Shown here: one piece after another, positions 27,201 through 41,600 of the stretch
Layout: the number at the start of each line of letters is the position of its first letter
Numbering within the stretch: the stretch's first letter is position 1
Source of the DNA: Porites lobata
Taxonomy: Eukaryota; Cnidaria; Anthozoa; Scleractinia; Poritidae
Length of the DNA stretch: 64,000 nt
Assembly (NCBI GenBank): GCA_942486035.1
Contig: CALNXK010000042.1
Span: 106,001 to 170,000 of the forward strand
Direction: 5' to 3'
Position numbers and translations under genes: made by a program
The notes under the pieces: model-generated
The model's input: only the letters and a program-made list of their open reading frames with translations
The model's database searches: none
What the model was told of the DNA's origin: nothing

Positions 27201-28732
27201 CAGAGCCAATCGACATCATCCCTTGATGAAGACCAGCAATACGCGGCCGAAAAATCAAAACTTATCGGGAGACCACGATGAACAAAATTTTCCATTATAA
27301 CCTCGCCACTACATAGTGTAAATACAAAGTTAAATCTATAATAAGTACAGTAGAACGCTGATGAGGAAGAAAACTTAAAAAAACATGTAATAAAGAAACG
27401 TAACAACGTAAAGATCATCTGCCGGCCGGACCGAGATTTGAGGAACCACCCTACTCTCTCAAATAACCGCCTCTGCATTATCCCAAACTGTTTTAAATCA
27501 GCTGGCTCGGGACGATTTCTTTGAGGAATTCAAGAGCAAGTTACACTACAAGTCCCGGTTGTTCAAAAGCTGGAAAGCGCTATCCACTGGAAAAATCGCT
27601 ATCCAGCGGATAAGTATTACGGGAAACAATTGCATGCGTTATCCGCTGGATAGTGATTTATCCGGTGGATAGCGCTATCCAACGTTTAAACAACCGGGAC
27701 CAGGTGTTTTGGTCATACGCTTGCATGATCTAATGTTCGCCATTTGGCGGGTAATATTTTAATTTAGGACCAAAAGAAAAAAATGGCGTTAAAATTATTT
27801 GTACTTTTAAAAAAAGGTTCTCGTCGAACTTGTCACAATGGTTACGGCCAACAGCTGTGAAGACGTTTCTACTGTAACAATACAGTAACACGTGGATGTA
27901 ACATCGTAAGGATTCGGCTTAATACGTGTCTGACAAAAACCTTTGACAAACTCACCACAGTTGTTATAGCAGAGTGTTGTATGGGAGGTTCTTTAACTGT
28001 TGTACACGTGGTTGTGACATATCTGACAGGTTCTCTCTCGTCGTATCCTTTCTTGACGTGTTTCACGGTGTGCTCTGTGTGGTACGTACTGTTCACCGTG
28101 CGTTTAGACACGGTATGCGTGTACTCTGACCTCTCCATGGTTCGTGCACCATTCCTCTGAACAGTCACGTGAGACACACCCGGGGCTAGCTTGTTGTACA
28201 AATTGGAAACGTACAGGAGAATCGATTTCTTATCAGGGCGATCACGAACAACATCTGAGGATTGACAGTACGATTGACTTAACAAAAATCAGGTTTTTCT
28301 GCATAGGTTAAGATTCAGTAAAGATGACAACACACACCCTGTCTTATAAGGCTTGTAAGGGAAATGCAGTTAAGTCAACTCTTGTACAATCCACTTTACA
28401 AAATGTCAAGTCACTAAACCACATACAGCTATTAATATTAATTGACGTTTTCAGAAAGCTTACACACAAGACTGCATAGCAGTATCGAAAATCAAAAAGG
28501 TAAACGTTCATTATACTCGTCAATGGAGCTAACAACCGCCACATTATGGCCAATTGAATTACAAAGGATCTACAGCTATCCATATGACCTTGCGGGCTTG
28601 TTGCAGTAGTTCTACAGCTGTAAAGTCACTAATAATTCACAAACCATTATGCCCTAACAACTTAAGTGATCTAATCGTTAGGTGATCTGAAAGTCGCGTG
28701 TATCTCAAAATGAAACTCAAATGAAACTTGAA

Positions 28733-28765
<33 letters not shown>

Positions 28766-31187
28766 GTTATTATTATTATGTCGCAGTATGAAACTTTGGA
28801 ATGCTGTCCACATTATGAGTAGTATAGGGCGCATAGCGTAACCTACATCACTTGAGAAGCTATACTTAGAAGTAAAAAAAGGTCGATACGAAACCTAATA
28901 CAATCCTAAAATACATAGTGATATGAATCTCTCTACTTAAAAAGCCAATTTAGAATATTATTAAAATCTGATACTCTGTAAAACCTTCGCTATCTCTACT
29001 AAAAGCTTATACATAGTGATATAAATCTCTCTACTTAAAAAGCCAATTTAGAATATTATTAAATTCTGATACTCTGTAAAACCTTCGCTATCTCTACTAA
29101 AAACATATTTATAATAATATCACACTCTAATGTTCTAAAAAATCTAAGTAAAAACGTCAGCAAGCTTGTGTTTCTAGATTTCTAGAGAAAAAACAAAAAC
29201 CTAAAAACTGAAGTCCATAGCGCCCTAACTAAGTATTTATCTTAAATGTTCTGGCAATGTTTAAAGTGTTTGAGATGACCGACTTCTGCATTCGCTCAAG
29301 TACACTCCGTGCTCTCGCTCCAAGTAGCTTCCTCACCGACCTCTCTAGGTGTATAGAGTAACCCCCCAGTACGTCCATTATTACGTTGTACTGTTCAACC
29401 CTGTAACCATTGTATCTCTGCTTCAGCTCCCACATCATGGGCCCATACTTGAGTGTCTTTTCCTCATCTTTCTTAGCTCTACTCTCAATCCATGGGCAGC
29501 TCATTTCAATTGTGCAGACTTCTTTCCTCTCGTGGTTGACAAGTCGCGCGTCGATCCGATTTGCTCTAACTTCGTTGTGCTCTGCATAGATGGGAATATC
29601 CCAAAACGCCTCACTCGTGGTGTTCTGGTAGGCTGGTTTTGGCATCACCGGTGAGTACCATGGTGGAACCTCTTCCATTAACCCATGCTCTCGCAGGAGC
29701 TCAAAAAACAGAATCTTCACAGCTGCATTATGCCTGTATAGGTACTTGGTTTGTGCCAGGGAGGAACATCCAGCCAGTACATGTGCAACGCTCTCAGCTA
29801 CCTTCCCACATAACCTGCATAGAACTTCGCCGTCGGTGGAGGTTTGCGTCTTCTCCTTTGTGTAGAGCTTCGTAGGTAACAACTGCTCATACAGTTCATA
29901 CATGCCCGCGATGGTATGTGTAGGGCATGTAGCCCAACCTTTTAACCATGCAAAGCAGCTGGCTATGCTTAGGCTCTCATCTTCCCATCTGATACGGAAT
30001 AACTTTCCTTGCCACTTTTTGTCTTTAGCGATCTCCAAGAACTGCTTCTCTTGAGATTGCTTCTACAGATTCCGAGCTCTTGCTGCAGTTACCACCTTTC
30101 CATCTGTTGTAACACACACGGGATTTAGGGTATCAAGCTGAAGGGTGATGTTGAGTTCTTCAGCGTACTTAGCTGCTTCCTTTACGAGCGACTGGTGGCC
30201 TGATGCCATGGCGTGTTCTTCAAATTCTCTAACTGCTTCCACAGTCGGGTCCGGGTTCTGATACAGTTTCAGTAGCGATTTGATTTTAGTGATCTTGTAC
30301 TCGTGTTCGACTGATCGCAGGCCTCTACCCCCTTTCTCCCTCGGTAGATATAACAAAGAAGTCAGGCTAGCTGGGTGCTTGCCACCGTTCTCAACTATGA
30401 TCTTCCGAGCTGCTCTGTCCACATCTCTTAACTCTGATAGAGGCCAATGCTGTGTCCACATTAGGTACCGCAGGACCGGGAGTGCATACTGATTAGACGC
30501 CTGCACACGGTTACAATCAGACCGGGGGCTGGACCATATAATAGATATCCTGCGTAGATACTCTTTAGCCGCGCAAGCTAGGGCCAGCCGTTCATCCTGT
30601 CGAACGTTCTCTAGCACCCCCAGGAATTTGTAGTGTTTTCCTTCCCCAAGAGCCGTGATGGTAGTTGTCTCGTCCATCCTCATACCAGACTCGTCTAGCA
30701 CTTGGGCTCCCCACTTCACGTGTACCACTGAGCACTTTTTCTGATTCCAGTGGAGGCCGATGTCCTGCATCGCTCCTCTAGACTCTTTCAGCACTCGATT
30801 CAGCTTGCTCTCGGAGGCAGCAAAAACCTTGAGGTCGTCGATATACAGGAGATCGGTGACTTTGACTCCTATAGGCTTGAATAACCGGTATCCCTCTGTT
30901 GCCCGCAGGCACCACGCTACAGGGTTCAGGCACAGTGTAAACAGTCTAGGACACAAAGCGTCCCCCTGCATTCAGTAGGTGTTGATGTAGTGCTGTGAGT
31001 TGCTTTAGCCAGAAGTTAGGAACTGCATCAGGGCCGGGTGACTTCCAGTTGCTTGCTTTCTTTAAGACAGTCTGCAACTCATCTTGGCTTATGTCTTCCC
31101 ATGGTTGGCATTCTGTATCAGCATATTTCTGCTCCTCCCTCTTTATCCACTCTGCTGAATGGTTGTGCTCTCTATCGTTCTCCAAGA

Positions 31188-31221
<34 letters not shown>

Positions 31222-32029
31222 AGGTGGTTTTTCAACTGATATCTGGTCTTTACCAAGGTTTCTGAAGAACTTTTTCCTATCGTTTGCAAACATCTGGTTT
31301 TGACTGAATTGTTTACTTCTCTTTACATATCTCCTGATTCTTTGGGCTTTTGCTTGAATTTTCATTTTAAGGGATTCTCTTACTGTTTGCAGTTCTTGAT
31401 TTGTTGTTATTTTGTATTTCTTTTTAATTCTTTGTTTTTTCCTGGAGATCTTTTGGCTTTCACCTTTCTGTGCCATGTCCGTTAGTACCGACAGATCAGT
31501 CTCATGCTTTTAATCTGATTCTCTATTCTTGTCCTCCATTTTGATTGTTGCCGTTTATTGCTCTTTGTCTTTGGGAGTTTTGGCGTTTTACCCAACTTTT
31601 CAGATATCACATACGCAGTGACATATTGTAACAAATTGATGTTATTGAGGTTGGGTGTCTCTTTTGCTATTACCAATTGAATTGCTTGGTTTGCTTGTTT
31701 GATCAACAGCTCAGCTTTTCTGTTCACTGATATCTTCGGTAGAGGGGGCCTCTCTGCCATCCTGATGTTTTCCCATTCAGCTCTTGCCCTCTTAATTTCT
31801 TTAACTAGTTCTTCGATCTCAGATGGATTTTGTGATGGTTCTATCTCATCTTCATTTGATTCCTCACAACAATTGTTGGCTTCTTCTACAAACACATCAT
31901 CTGCTACACTATCTGTTTGGTTGTTTTGTTCATTCAATTCATTTTTAATCTGTTGCTTGATGTTATCTAGTTCAATTGTTGTTAGTTTGTGTTGTTTTTC
32001 AATATATCTACGTTGGTTCATCAATATTG

Positions 32030-32115
<86 letters not shown>

Positions 32116-32403
32116 CTCTTTTAACACAGTCTTTGCTGGTGTTCTTTTTGTGCATCAGCCGGGCACAAACCATGCACCTAGAGCGTCAGTCACTCAAGTC
32201 AATGATTCTGTTCATACACTGAGCACCTTTCTGAGGATTCGTGCAGATCCCAGCATGCAGATCTTTTGAATCTCTGTCATAGTAGCTCTCTCTGATACTT
32301 TCTTGATGTTTTCTACCATACCCTTCTTTACTGTACCAAGCACACCAACAACCACAGGGATCACCACGGTTTTCACATGCCACATTCTCTGTATTTCTAT
32401 TAC

Positions 32404-32439
<36 letters not shown>

Positions 32440-32629
32440 ACACAGCTTCTGGATGGCTTGTTGGAGTCTTTCTAAATGTCAAGTCACTGCTCATGACCTT
32501 AGGTGTTTAAGACTTTGCAAAAGATCCTGGCCGTACCCAGTAAGCACGCTCTCTGCAATGATTCTAAACGACATTTGACACCAGTCTCTGCTTAGAACCA
32601 CCTCTCTATGTCTGTATTATTATTATTAC

Positions 32630-32661
<32 letters not shown>

Positions 32662-35600
32662 TGAGCTTTTTTCTATTGAGCTCACCAGACGTTACGTGCA
32701 TAAATAAATGATTGATTGATTTATTATTAATATAATCATTGTCATTATCATTATCATTCAGATTATCCTTCGACCTGCATTCTTGACACTGATGATTCAA
32801 CTCCGTGAAAAAAATGACACCATTTTCCATCAGAAATACTGCTCCCACTGGTCTCCTACTCAAATTCATTACCATCAATTTTGAAGAGGGACTGTCTTAT
32901 TATTTTATTTCTTAGCAAAAGAAAAGAATGCTGAGTGGGCTTTTCCTCATCCTGAGGTCTCAAAAGCAAACTTTAAAAAATCCTCTTTAGTACATGGAAT
33001 AAGAATTTTAAAGGCCGCCGGCATTTCCACTGGAGATGTTATGCCAGTGTATTAGTTTTTTTTTTCTTACATCTGAGGGTCAAATGAGTGGTAAGGAAAG
33101 GCATCAAATTACAAGTGACACTGTATACATGACCTTTTTGCCGCTTTCCCTCATTTGTTGTCAGATTTCCACACATACGTGTACTTGGCACAGCAGCACA
33201 CAGTCAACTACTTTTTATGTACAAGAACTTTCATCACTTGCTATTGATTATATCATTACTGATCACTGAAAGAAAGCAAGATTGCTCCCAAGCTGCATGT
33301 ACAATAGCATGTACAATCAAGGAATAATAATCACTAATGAGAAATCTGAGCATAGAAAGTAATACCTGCAGGTTCAAGAAGCCTGTCGACATCAAGAAAC
33401 TGTTCAGCAACAGCAAAAGCATGTTCACAGCAGTCCACTGGCTTCTTGTTCAACTGATCACTGTAGTCAAACAAATGAGGTCTACAAACACAATCAGAAA
33501 ATAAACAATATTTTAGTTAAATAAAACCATTAATAATTTTTGGAACATGATGTCCTCAAGTAAACATAAACTGTAACTATAAAAAAGTGTTTTCAAGTAA
33601 ACTTTTTCCCTAGGTATTGTAATACTAGTAAGTCTAGTAAATCAAAGTTAAGTGAGAGAATAATAATTAATTTTTGCAAGTATTGCCTGAAAGACTACCT
33701 GTAAGTTATAAATTTTAGATTCTAAAAATGTTGTACCTGTATCTGTGGATCAAAGCATTAAATGCACGTCCATCTCTCCAGCTTGTGGTAAAATTCTTTA
33801 CTTCTACCCCATCATACCTGAGATTAAAGCCACATTTAGTATTGCCACTCTTTCACAATAACTTATTCCCTCTGTTATTGTGATTTCTTGAAATAATGTT
33901 ACTTATCATGCCAAACAAATAATTCCACCGAAACAATAAGAATGTTCAACTGTTCTGAGTTATGGCTTGTGGTGAATCAGAGGTTTCAAAAGGCACCGAC
34001 AACCAACAAAATGCGTCGGCTACTTTGCTCAGCCCTGTTGGCTACTTTTTCCCCTGAAAAAGACGCATTATTATTTTTCAAAATGTTGTAAACAAAACAT
34101 ATATCATTAAATCTAATAATAATAATAATAATAATAATAAAGAGGGCCCTGCGAATCATATACCCTGACCTCCACTATCAACAGGCTCTTGCAGAAGCCA
34201 ACATTACCAGTTTAGAGGATAGACGCGCCCACCTGTGTCTTAAAGTGTGGCACAATATCAAAAATAACCTGGATGGCCAGCTGCACCACCTTCTCCCTCC
34301 CGTGCGATCCGAATGCCACTCTTACCATTTTAGGAACAGTAGCAGTTCTAGCCGCTTCCAGTATAGAACAAAACGCTTCGGTTCTAGTTTTTTCCCAGCA
34401 ATGGCGAAAATTAACTAATCTTACGAGTCTAGTTATCTCTAGTATTGTCCTTTATCTATATCTGAATTGTGAATAACTTACAAATAGCCTGTAATCCCAG
34501 TCCCTCCGAAACAAATGTAATTTTATTTTAGTTGTAACTTATGTAAGCACATTGTAATTCATAGTTTTTATGCCACCATGTGTATTTTAATAAACCATCA
34601 TTATTATTATTATTATTATAGATTTACGCAGAACTTGTTTATGTGCAAATGTATGTAATTTTGAATATTGGGATTTGCTCATTGCTTGTAAGAATTGATA
34701 GTGAATAAAAAACAAGCTCTTCTGTTCTCAATTTAGCCCCCGGAACACTGTCAATCGCATGTTAGGGCTTTGAAATTCCAAAATTTTCTGGGGGAGCACG
34801 CCCCCACACTGACCTAGAAGAACGGGTCTAACGGCCCCTTAATAATAAGGTTGGTTACTCTATTCAAACCTGCTGGCTACTTCAATTATTATTGAAACCT
34901 CTGGGTGAATTGTTCTGGGCTAAAACTCTAAGTGGCTGCAGTCCTTGAAAAAGTCTTTCCTGCCTTTTTAGCACTTTTCCTCTCAATTGCCACTTAATTC
35001 AGCCTGTAATTTGGCCAAAACCTCTTTAGTGCAGCAGTCATCAAGTCCTTTTTAGAGTAATTGCAACTGAGTTGACAAATCTTGCTTTCAATGACATAAA
35101 CAACACCAGAGCTCTTAGCTCAGCGTTTAGGAAAATAAAACACTGATATAAGCCCAAAACTTAGCACACTATTGCTCCAACTTTCCTCACAAACACACAA
35201 ATTATTATTGCCAAATGCAGCTCTCCTATTTCCCGAAAGTTAGGTATGCACAAAATGACCTACACCATGTGGAAATACATAGACAATAAGCGTGCGCTGC
35301 ATAGTTGACATTACACTACTATGACATTTTGCTTACAGTTTGTAATAAAAAGTAGAAATTACTGCTTAGATAAAGCAGTCACCTGGTAATTTATACTGAG
35401 TTGACAGCAGTTAAGGTAAAAGTCAAAGAGACAATAGCTGCAATTATTATATTTTACATGTACGGAATGCAAATTGAATGCTAGATTACAGGGCTTCTGA
35501 TAGGTTGCTGTGAAAAAAGGCAAATTTCACAGGATTTTCAGGAACAAATTCGCAGAAAAATAGGTTGATTTCGCAGGAATTTTTTGGGGTAAACTTTGCT

Positions 35601-38600
35601 GAAAAACAATCGATAAAATACAGCCAATTTTGTGGGAATTTCTGGGCAAATTTCGCTAAAAATCAATCGGCTTTGCATTAATGCTTATTTTACAGAGATA
35701 ATCATTTGCTCTTTCAACAACAATACCATCGAGAAATGAGCCAATAGCAAAGCTTTTAACATCATCGTGGCTAGTGCCCAGTTTTTTGCATCATTAATAC
35801 CTGCAAGTTTTGGAACATTTGTTTGCTTGTTTCTGAGGCAAAGTTTCAAGATAAATTTACAGGTAGTAAACAGCCCCAATAGCCGAGATAAGTTTTGAGA
35901 TATGTCGCACAGATATGTATTTGATATTATTTCTAGCGAATTTCCTGGTATTACGCGTGTTTTCGTGAATTTTGCGGGATTTCGCAGATTTACCTGAATT
36001 TTGCAGCTCCGCAACCGTGCAAAATATCAAAAGCCCTGTAAAAAAGATAACATAAATCATAGATGATGTCTCACCCTCTGACAGACTGCCGACACCAAAC
36101 CAACAGTTTTTCTTCTGGTGTATCTGAACTGGAGTCCAGCATTAGATTCTTGAGCAAAAGTTGCAACTAGACAATGAAGATAAAAAAGGAACCCCAATGT
36201 TCCAGTGGACAAGGCAGGAGGCGAACAAAAACAATTATAATACACAGTGCATTCACACTGATTGATAATATTACCAACTTTGACAAAAATGGGCTATTGA
36301 TGGGTGTGTGTAAGATATATGCAGTCTCCCAGAAGTTACAGCATTTCACTTTTAATCAAGATTTTCCAAGATCTACCATTATCTACTGCCTGAAAAGTTC
36401 AAATGGAACAGTGCCAGTCTGCTGAATGGGAGGCTGCAGTGAGCGCCGCCCAGCAAGACCACAAACCAAGGTCTTTAGTGAACTGGTGAGATCAAGCTAC
36501 ATGTACACTTTGCTTAAAACCCTTTTTTCTATTCAGATGATCACATCATGGCCTTGTCTCCTTCATTCTTACATATCAGTTGAAAAGGGTTGTAAAAGTA
36601 CATTGTACCCATGACATTGTTTAAAAACAGCAAGTCTCTGCTGTATCATATCTGACTAGTGCCATCAGAGAGGTGAGATCATGGACTGCTGTGGTTACAG
36701 AGTGTGCCTTTACATCACCCTGTGCATGCTGAGATCTGATCTCTTTTCTCTGGTCCTGCCACAATTCAGCCACTGGTTGCAAAATAGTGAAAACTGGGAC
36801 AGTCTATCTTTACAGTATATCTATTTTAGCAGAGACATTATCACTACATCATTGTATATTATTAATTTATTATAATTGTACCTGAAAATGTGAAATGATG
36901 TACCACATCAGACCCAGTGTGAGCTTAGGGTTTCCATCCACAATGTCATCATTACTAATGTTGACTGGTCGAACCTACACAAACAAATGTACACTGGTAA
37001 ACAAATTTTCAAAGAACTGAGTATCTTGACGCTTGCTCTTAGTTAGGAAATTATTTTAACATCAAATTCTTTATCTTATTCAGAGGGTTAGGGTTAGGGT
37101 TAGGGTTAGGGTTAGGGCCTTGGTTTAACTGTTCCACATAACAACAATATAGGAGCTGGTGAGTAAAAATGAAGATATGGTTTTCTTAACCCATTCGCCC
37201 CTGGAGATTTTGCCGTTTTGTGCTGATTCTGGTATGGTTTGAAGGATCTCTTCACTATGCACAACTTAGCAGACAAAGTTGTCCTTGACCATTAAAACTG
37301 ACGACATAACAAGCGGTACAAAGGACAAGGATTTGCACAGGTAGTTACAGGCAGCTTAGGGGCGAATGGGTTCAAATCAGGGACAAGTTGTACAATGATT
37401 GGCTGAAATCCAGGCATACATTTAGTTACCATGACCACTCAAATGCCCTGTTTCCAGTTAACATATAAGTGTAGAATCATCTTAGATGAGAGGATAATGT
37501 GCTGACATTTTGATCCAACTAATTGAATATTATCTTTATAGAGTTCTTCAAGTACACTCCATTGTTTGCTGTTGCCATGTCATGTACAGCTGCACATCTG
37601 TTTTAACAATATGAAAAAAGTGGGTGTCTGGAAAACAGCTCCTTCTGACTTTTGTTAAGCTGCTTGATTCTTCTTTCAATTAACTTGTATTTTATTGTGA
37701 AATAGAGGGAGATTATGACATTAAATCAAGGTTAGTCACATTGGGCAATGACACTCTGAGCACCTTTTGAATTTGTAGCCACTTACATTGTTTTGCTCTA
37801 GAATCCTAAGAGCATTGTCAACATTGGTCATAAAATGGACACGGGTGCGACCTTTTTCACTCCTCTAATGAAAACAAAATGCAAAGTACAATGTTATTAA
37901 TTGAGTATAACTCTCAGTGCTATTGTATTCATATAATTATTTCTGTTTCTTTACATAGAAGTAACTGTTGAACCATATTTAAAGAGCATTTTTAACATGA
38001 CTGTAATTTTCTATCATTTTTTTAGGAGGTTCTTGTCTAATCCTGCCTCTAAATTATGTCTTGTGGGAAGAAGACATAATGATTATTATTGTGCAGCACT
38101 CAAAAAAGTTGTGATCCACAGGACCAGTAGGTTGAAAATTTACTGGTCTCAGGAGTAAAGCCACTGCAGGTCACTTAGAGGTTGTTTACATGGAGGGAGG
38201 AAGATCCTACATGTACTGTACCACCAGGAGGATCCTAAAAGGCAGAACAATTTTTTGTTCGGTTTACATGCAGAAATTGGCCTGTATGGTTACCAAGGGG
38301 AGAAGGAGTTGAAGGTGGCAAGCAACAATACCAAACAGGCAATTTGGGCCCTTCTGCTCTCTCTACTAGCCTGGTAGTTCTTTACAATTTAACGGTTTTG
38401 GGTGATACCAAATGAAATTGTCAGCCTTGCTCAGATTACCGACTTGATGACCCACAGCCATTTTTGTCCGGTTTGTCCCTAGCACTAGGATCTTCCAAGC
38501 AAAAGCAGTTTACATGGTGCTATGGTGTATCTTCCTACCTCCCTCAGCTAGGAATGAGCACAGCAACCCTTTGCACATAAATCAATTACAGCAACCTTAA

Positions 38601-41600
38601 TGGGCCATTTACTTTGTGTAGTGGACACAGATGACATAAAACAAAAGAACAAAAATCATGTAACAATACCAGGCAGCTTTTTCCCTGAACAAAAAACAAC
38701 AAAGTATTATAGCACTGGGATGATCTGCCTCAGTCTATGATCTTCCTGGTGTTAGGATCTTCCTCCCTCCATATACATTTAGACAGACCCTTAAATCACT
38801 TAAGGTATTTGCACAGGCAAATTTTCAACATTTTATTTTGCACTCAAAATCTTTCTACAGTAAGTTCAGATGATTTAATATGCATATCTGGTGTTCTTTT
38901 TTGAATATACCTTCGCATTAAAGAGAAAATCTACTCAAAAGTTGACTGATTTACCGGAAGTTAAAGAAAAATTGCCATTTCCGTTACTAAGAAAATGGAC
39001 GGCAGGAGCGCAATTTGACTCCTCTTTCCAGCATCAAGTTCTATTGATGCGCTGAACAAAATCTATTCACTGCTTGGATTCATTGACAAACTACAGCCGC
39101 TGTATGTCCAACTTGATTTTCTTCCTTCTGTTAAAGCTGTGATGACTAATATTACTTGCTTCTTGTCAAAATTGTTATGTTCTTGAAATATACTCCGTTT
39201 TCCAGGGCTTAATATTGTTTTAAATTTACATTACATCGGTGTGTCTTCTCACCTGATATATTCTGACAATTTTGCCGGAGAGTAAAACGTTTTCTTGGCC
39301 CCTAATCCTCTGGTCTGTTTTTCTGCCAATTTCTTTCACTTTACAGAAGCAATTCTTTTCAATTTTGAATAAAACTCTTCTTCAATCTTCATACTTGGTA
39401 GCGCTTCACTGCATTAAAGCTGACACTGAGTAACGCATCTTCCAGAAATACGTCACACCTAGCAACTGGTCACGTATCAAAATCCAAGGGGGCTATAGAG
39501 AGGTCATTTGGCATTTTCTTAGGCTTCCACGAGCATTTTACACAGCGGTGATTCAAAATGGCGGGCAAGAAGGTCTGTGATGGTAGTATCGAGGAAAAAC
39601 AGTTGATTTTGAGAAGAAAATAAGCTTTTTCACACTGGAAAAGCGTTAATTACCGCGTGACCGATTTACCTTGACTTACGGGAACCAGTTTTTTGGAGGA
39701 ATGGATCATTATTTCTTTGTGAAATTTGGCAAATACACAAAGAGCATGTTAATGAACAGATCTGTGTTTGACTAAAGGTTAGAATTGCCGTACAGCTGAG
39801 TTATTGATGTCAAAATATGGGTCAAATTACAAAATAGCAAATTGTGCCCTAGAGGCTGGATTAATTGGAGCTGTGTCGTGGTCAAACACAGAATTATTCT
39901 ATCTTACGTCCTTATTTGTGTTACATTTCTTTTTTAACAATAACTCTAAGGATTCTTCTGAAATTTTGATTTTTCTCTTTCCGTGTCACCCTAGTGGGTA
40001 ATTAAATTAACACCTTTTGGGTGACATAACATAGTTTATTTTGATATATTCTAGTTCCTCAAGAACTGAGGAATACTGTCAATGTAGTGACATATAGATA
40101 TTATCCATAAAACAACCACTAAAAATGATACAAAAATGTGCAAAATTTGCCTGTGCAGATACCTTAAGAGTTTTTGTCTCTAGCCTGCACATTGCACTTC
40201 TACATTGTACGCTCATGGCATGTCATGTGCTTTTAGGCTGTCTGTTTGGAACTTATTTTGTTCTGAGCCTTGGGGAGTTGCTGGTGTTTTTGCAGTATTG
40301 AAATTCCCTTGAAAATGTGAGGAAATTATCTTCTTTTCTTCCTTGTCAAACCTTAGCCACTTGTATTTTTTCTTCCATGATTCCTGGAACTTCTGAGTGT
40401 TGTTTTGGCTGGAGCAACATCAGTTGTTGCAAAATAATGTAAAGTGCTAATTTTTTTCTTGACTGTCTATAACTGATTTTATCCAAAAAAAGCAAGCAGT
40501 GCATGTAGAGTGAGCCTAATTGCATTTTTTGTTTGTCTGTTTGGCCATTTAATATTTTAGCTGACATTTTGACTCATAGAAAAAAATGGCTGTTGTTACG
40601 ATCACGATCGCTCTTGTTACGATCACTTTAAGAAAAAGCAACCACATTACATCCCACATTTCACTTTTACCTGCCAAGAGCAGCCCTAAGGTTTTTCCCC
40701 CATCATATTTGAAACAATCCTCCACATTTCTTTGGTTTTTTTGGTATTTTTAGCATCACACTGACATGAAATTGAAACTGTTGCATTCATTAAAATTTAA
40801 CAAATAAATTGTTGCTTTTGTTGTCATTACAGTAATTTTCACTTGCATTTTGCTGGTCTTGAGCATTAACACATTAACCTTATTCAAATAATATTTGCAA
40901 CGTGCAGATGTCACAGGGGTTGGTATGGGTGCTTGGAGGTTCATTTTGGTGCACTGGGTCCTTTCTTATCAGTTTGCAGACCCTTCACCTCCCAAGCACC
41001 TTGGGGGATGAGGTTTAGTGGTTGCCACTCATTGCTTGCCATGGATACAGTGTGTTTGTCTAACCATCATCTGTAATGTTGCCAATTAACAGAGAGTACT
41101 CAGAGCAGAAGGATAGACAACACATTTTTAATTTGTACTTTCATTCAACCACAATACAAAAGAGACGCAAGCAACATACGGGAACCTGACTAGTACTCAG
41201 GGCTCCACAACATGTATGAAATCAACATCATTACATCTTCTTTGTCAACAAACAAAAAATAATAACTAACACAGAATACTTAAGTACAATAAAATAAAAT
41301 ATTAGCTAAATTGAAACAGCATAACAAATGGCCTTATAGAGTCTATGCTGGTCTGCGGAACACTCTTCCACAAGAACCGCACTTTGCTAGGCTAGGGAGT
41401 GGCTCTACATCTTGCACAGGAGTTGGTACTGACTGTGGCTCACTGACTGCTGGTGCCGGTACATCAAGTTCTGGTGGCTGTTCATTTTGAGGTAACAAGG
41501 ACGCGTCAGGTTCAGAATTATGTATCTCTACATCAGGAGGTAGTGACCTTGGGGTCTCAGTTGTCAGATGGAGATGACAATGATTCCTCCGATACACCAT

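Larger units (their letters stand above)
28780..32030 (-). mobile_element. Non-LTR retrotransposon with restriction-like endonuclease (Dong/R4/NeSL-type), inactive
   Basis: A minus-strand element in DMD intron 8. Its parts in order are an N-terminal charged region, a reverse transcriptase and a C-terminal CCHC plus PD-(D/E)XK-type endonuclease. TTA tracts lie at both ends, as expected of a Dong-like element that targets or ends in TAA repeats. It is dead: a frameshift near 31,490, an internal deletion near 30,965 that removes the front of the RT domain, and an in-frame TAG near 30,062. Confidence 0.82.

Noticed and set aside
31976..32269. Poly-Ile, poly-Leu, poly-Tyr and poly-Asn frames
   Set aside because: Artefacts of TTA microsatellites.
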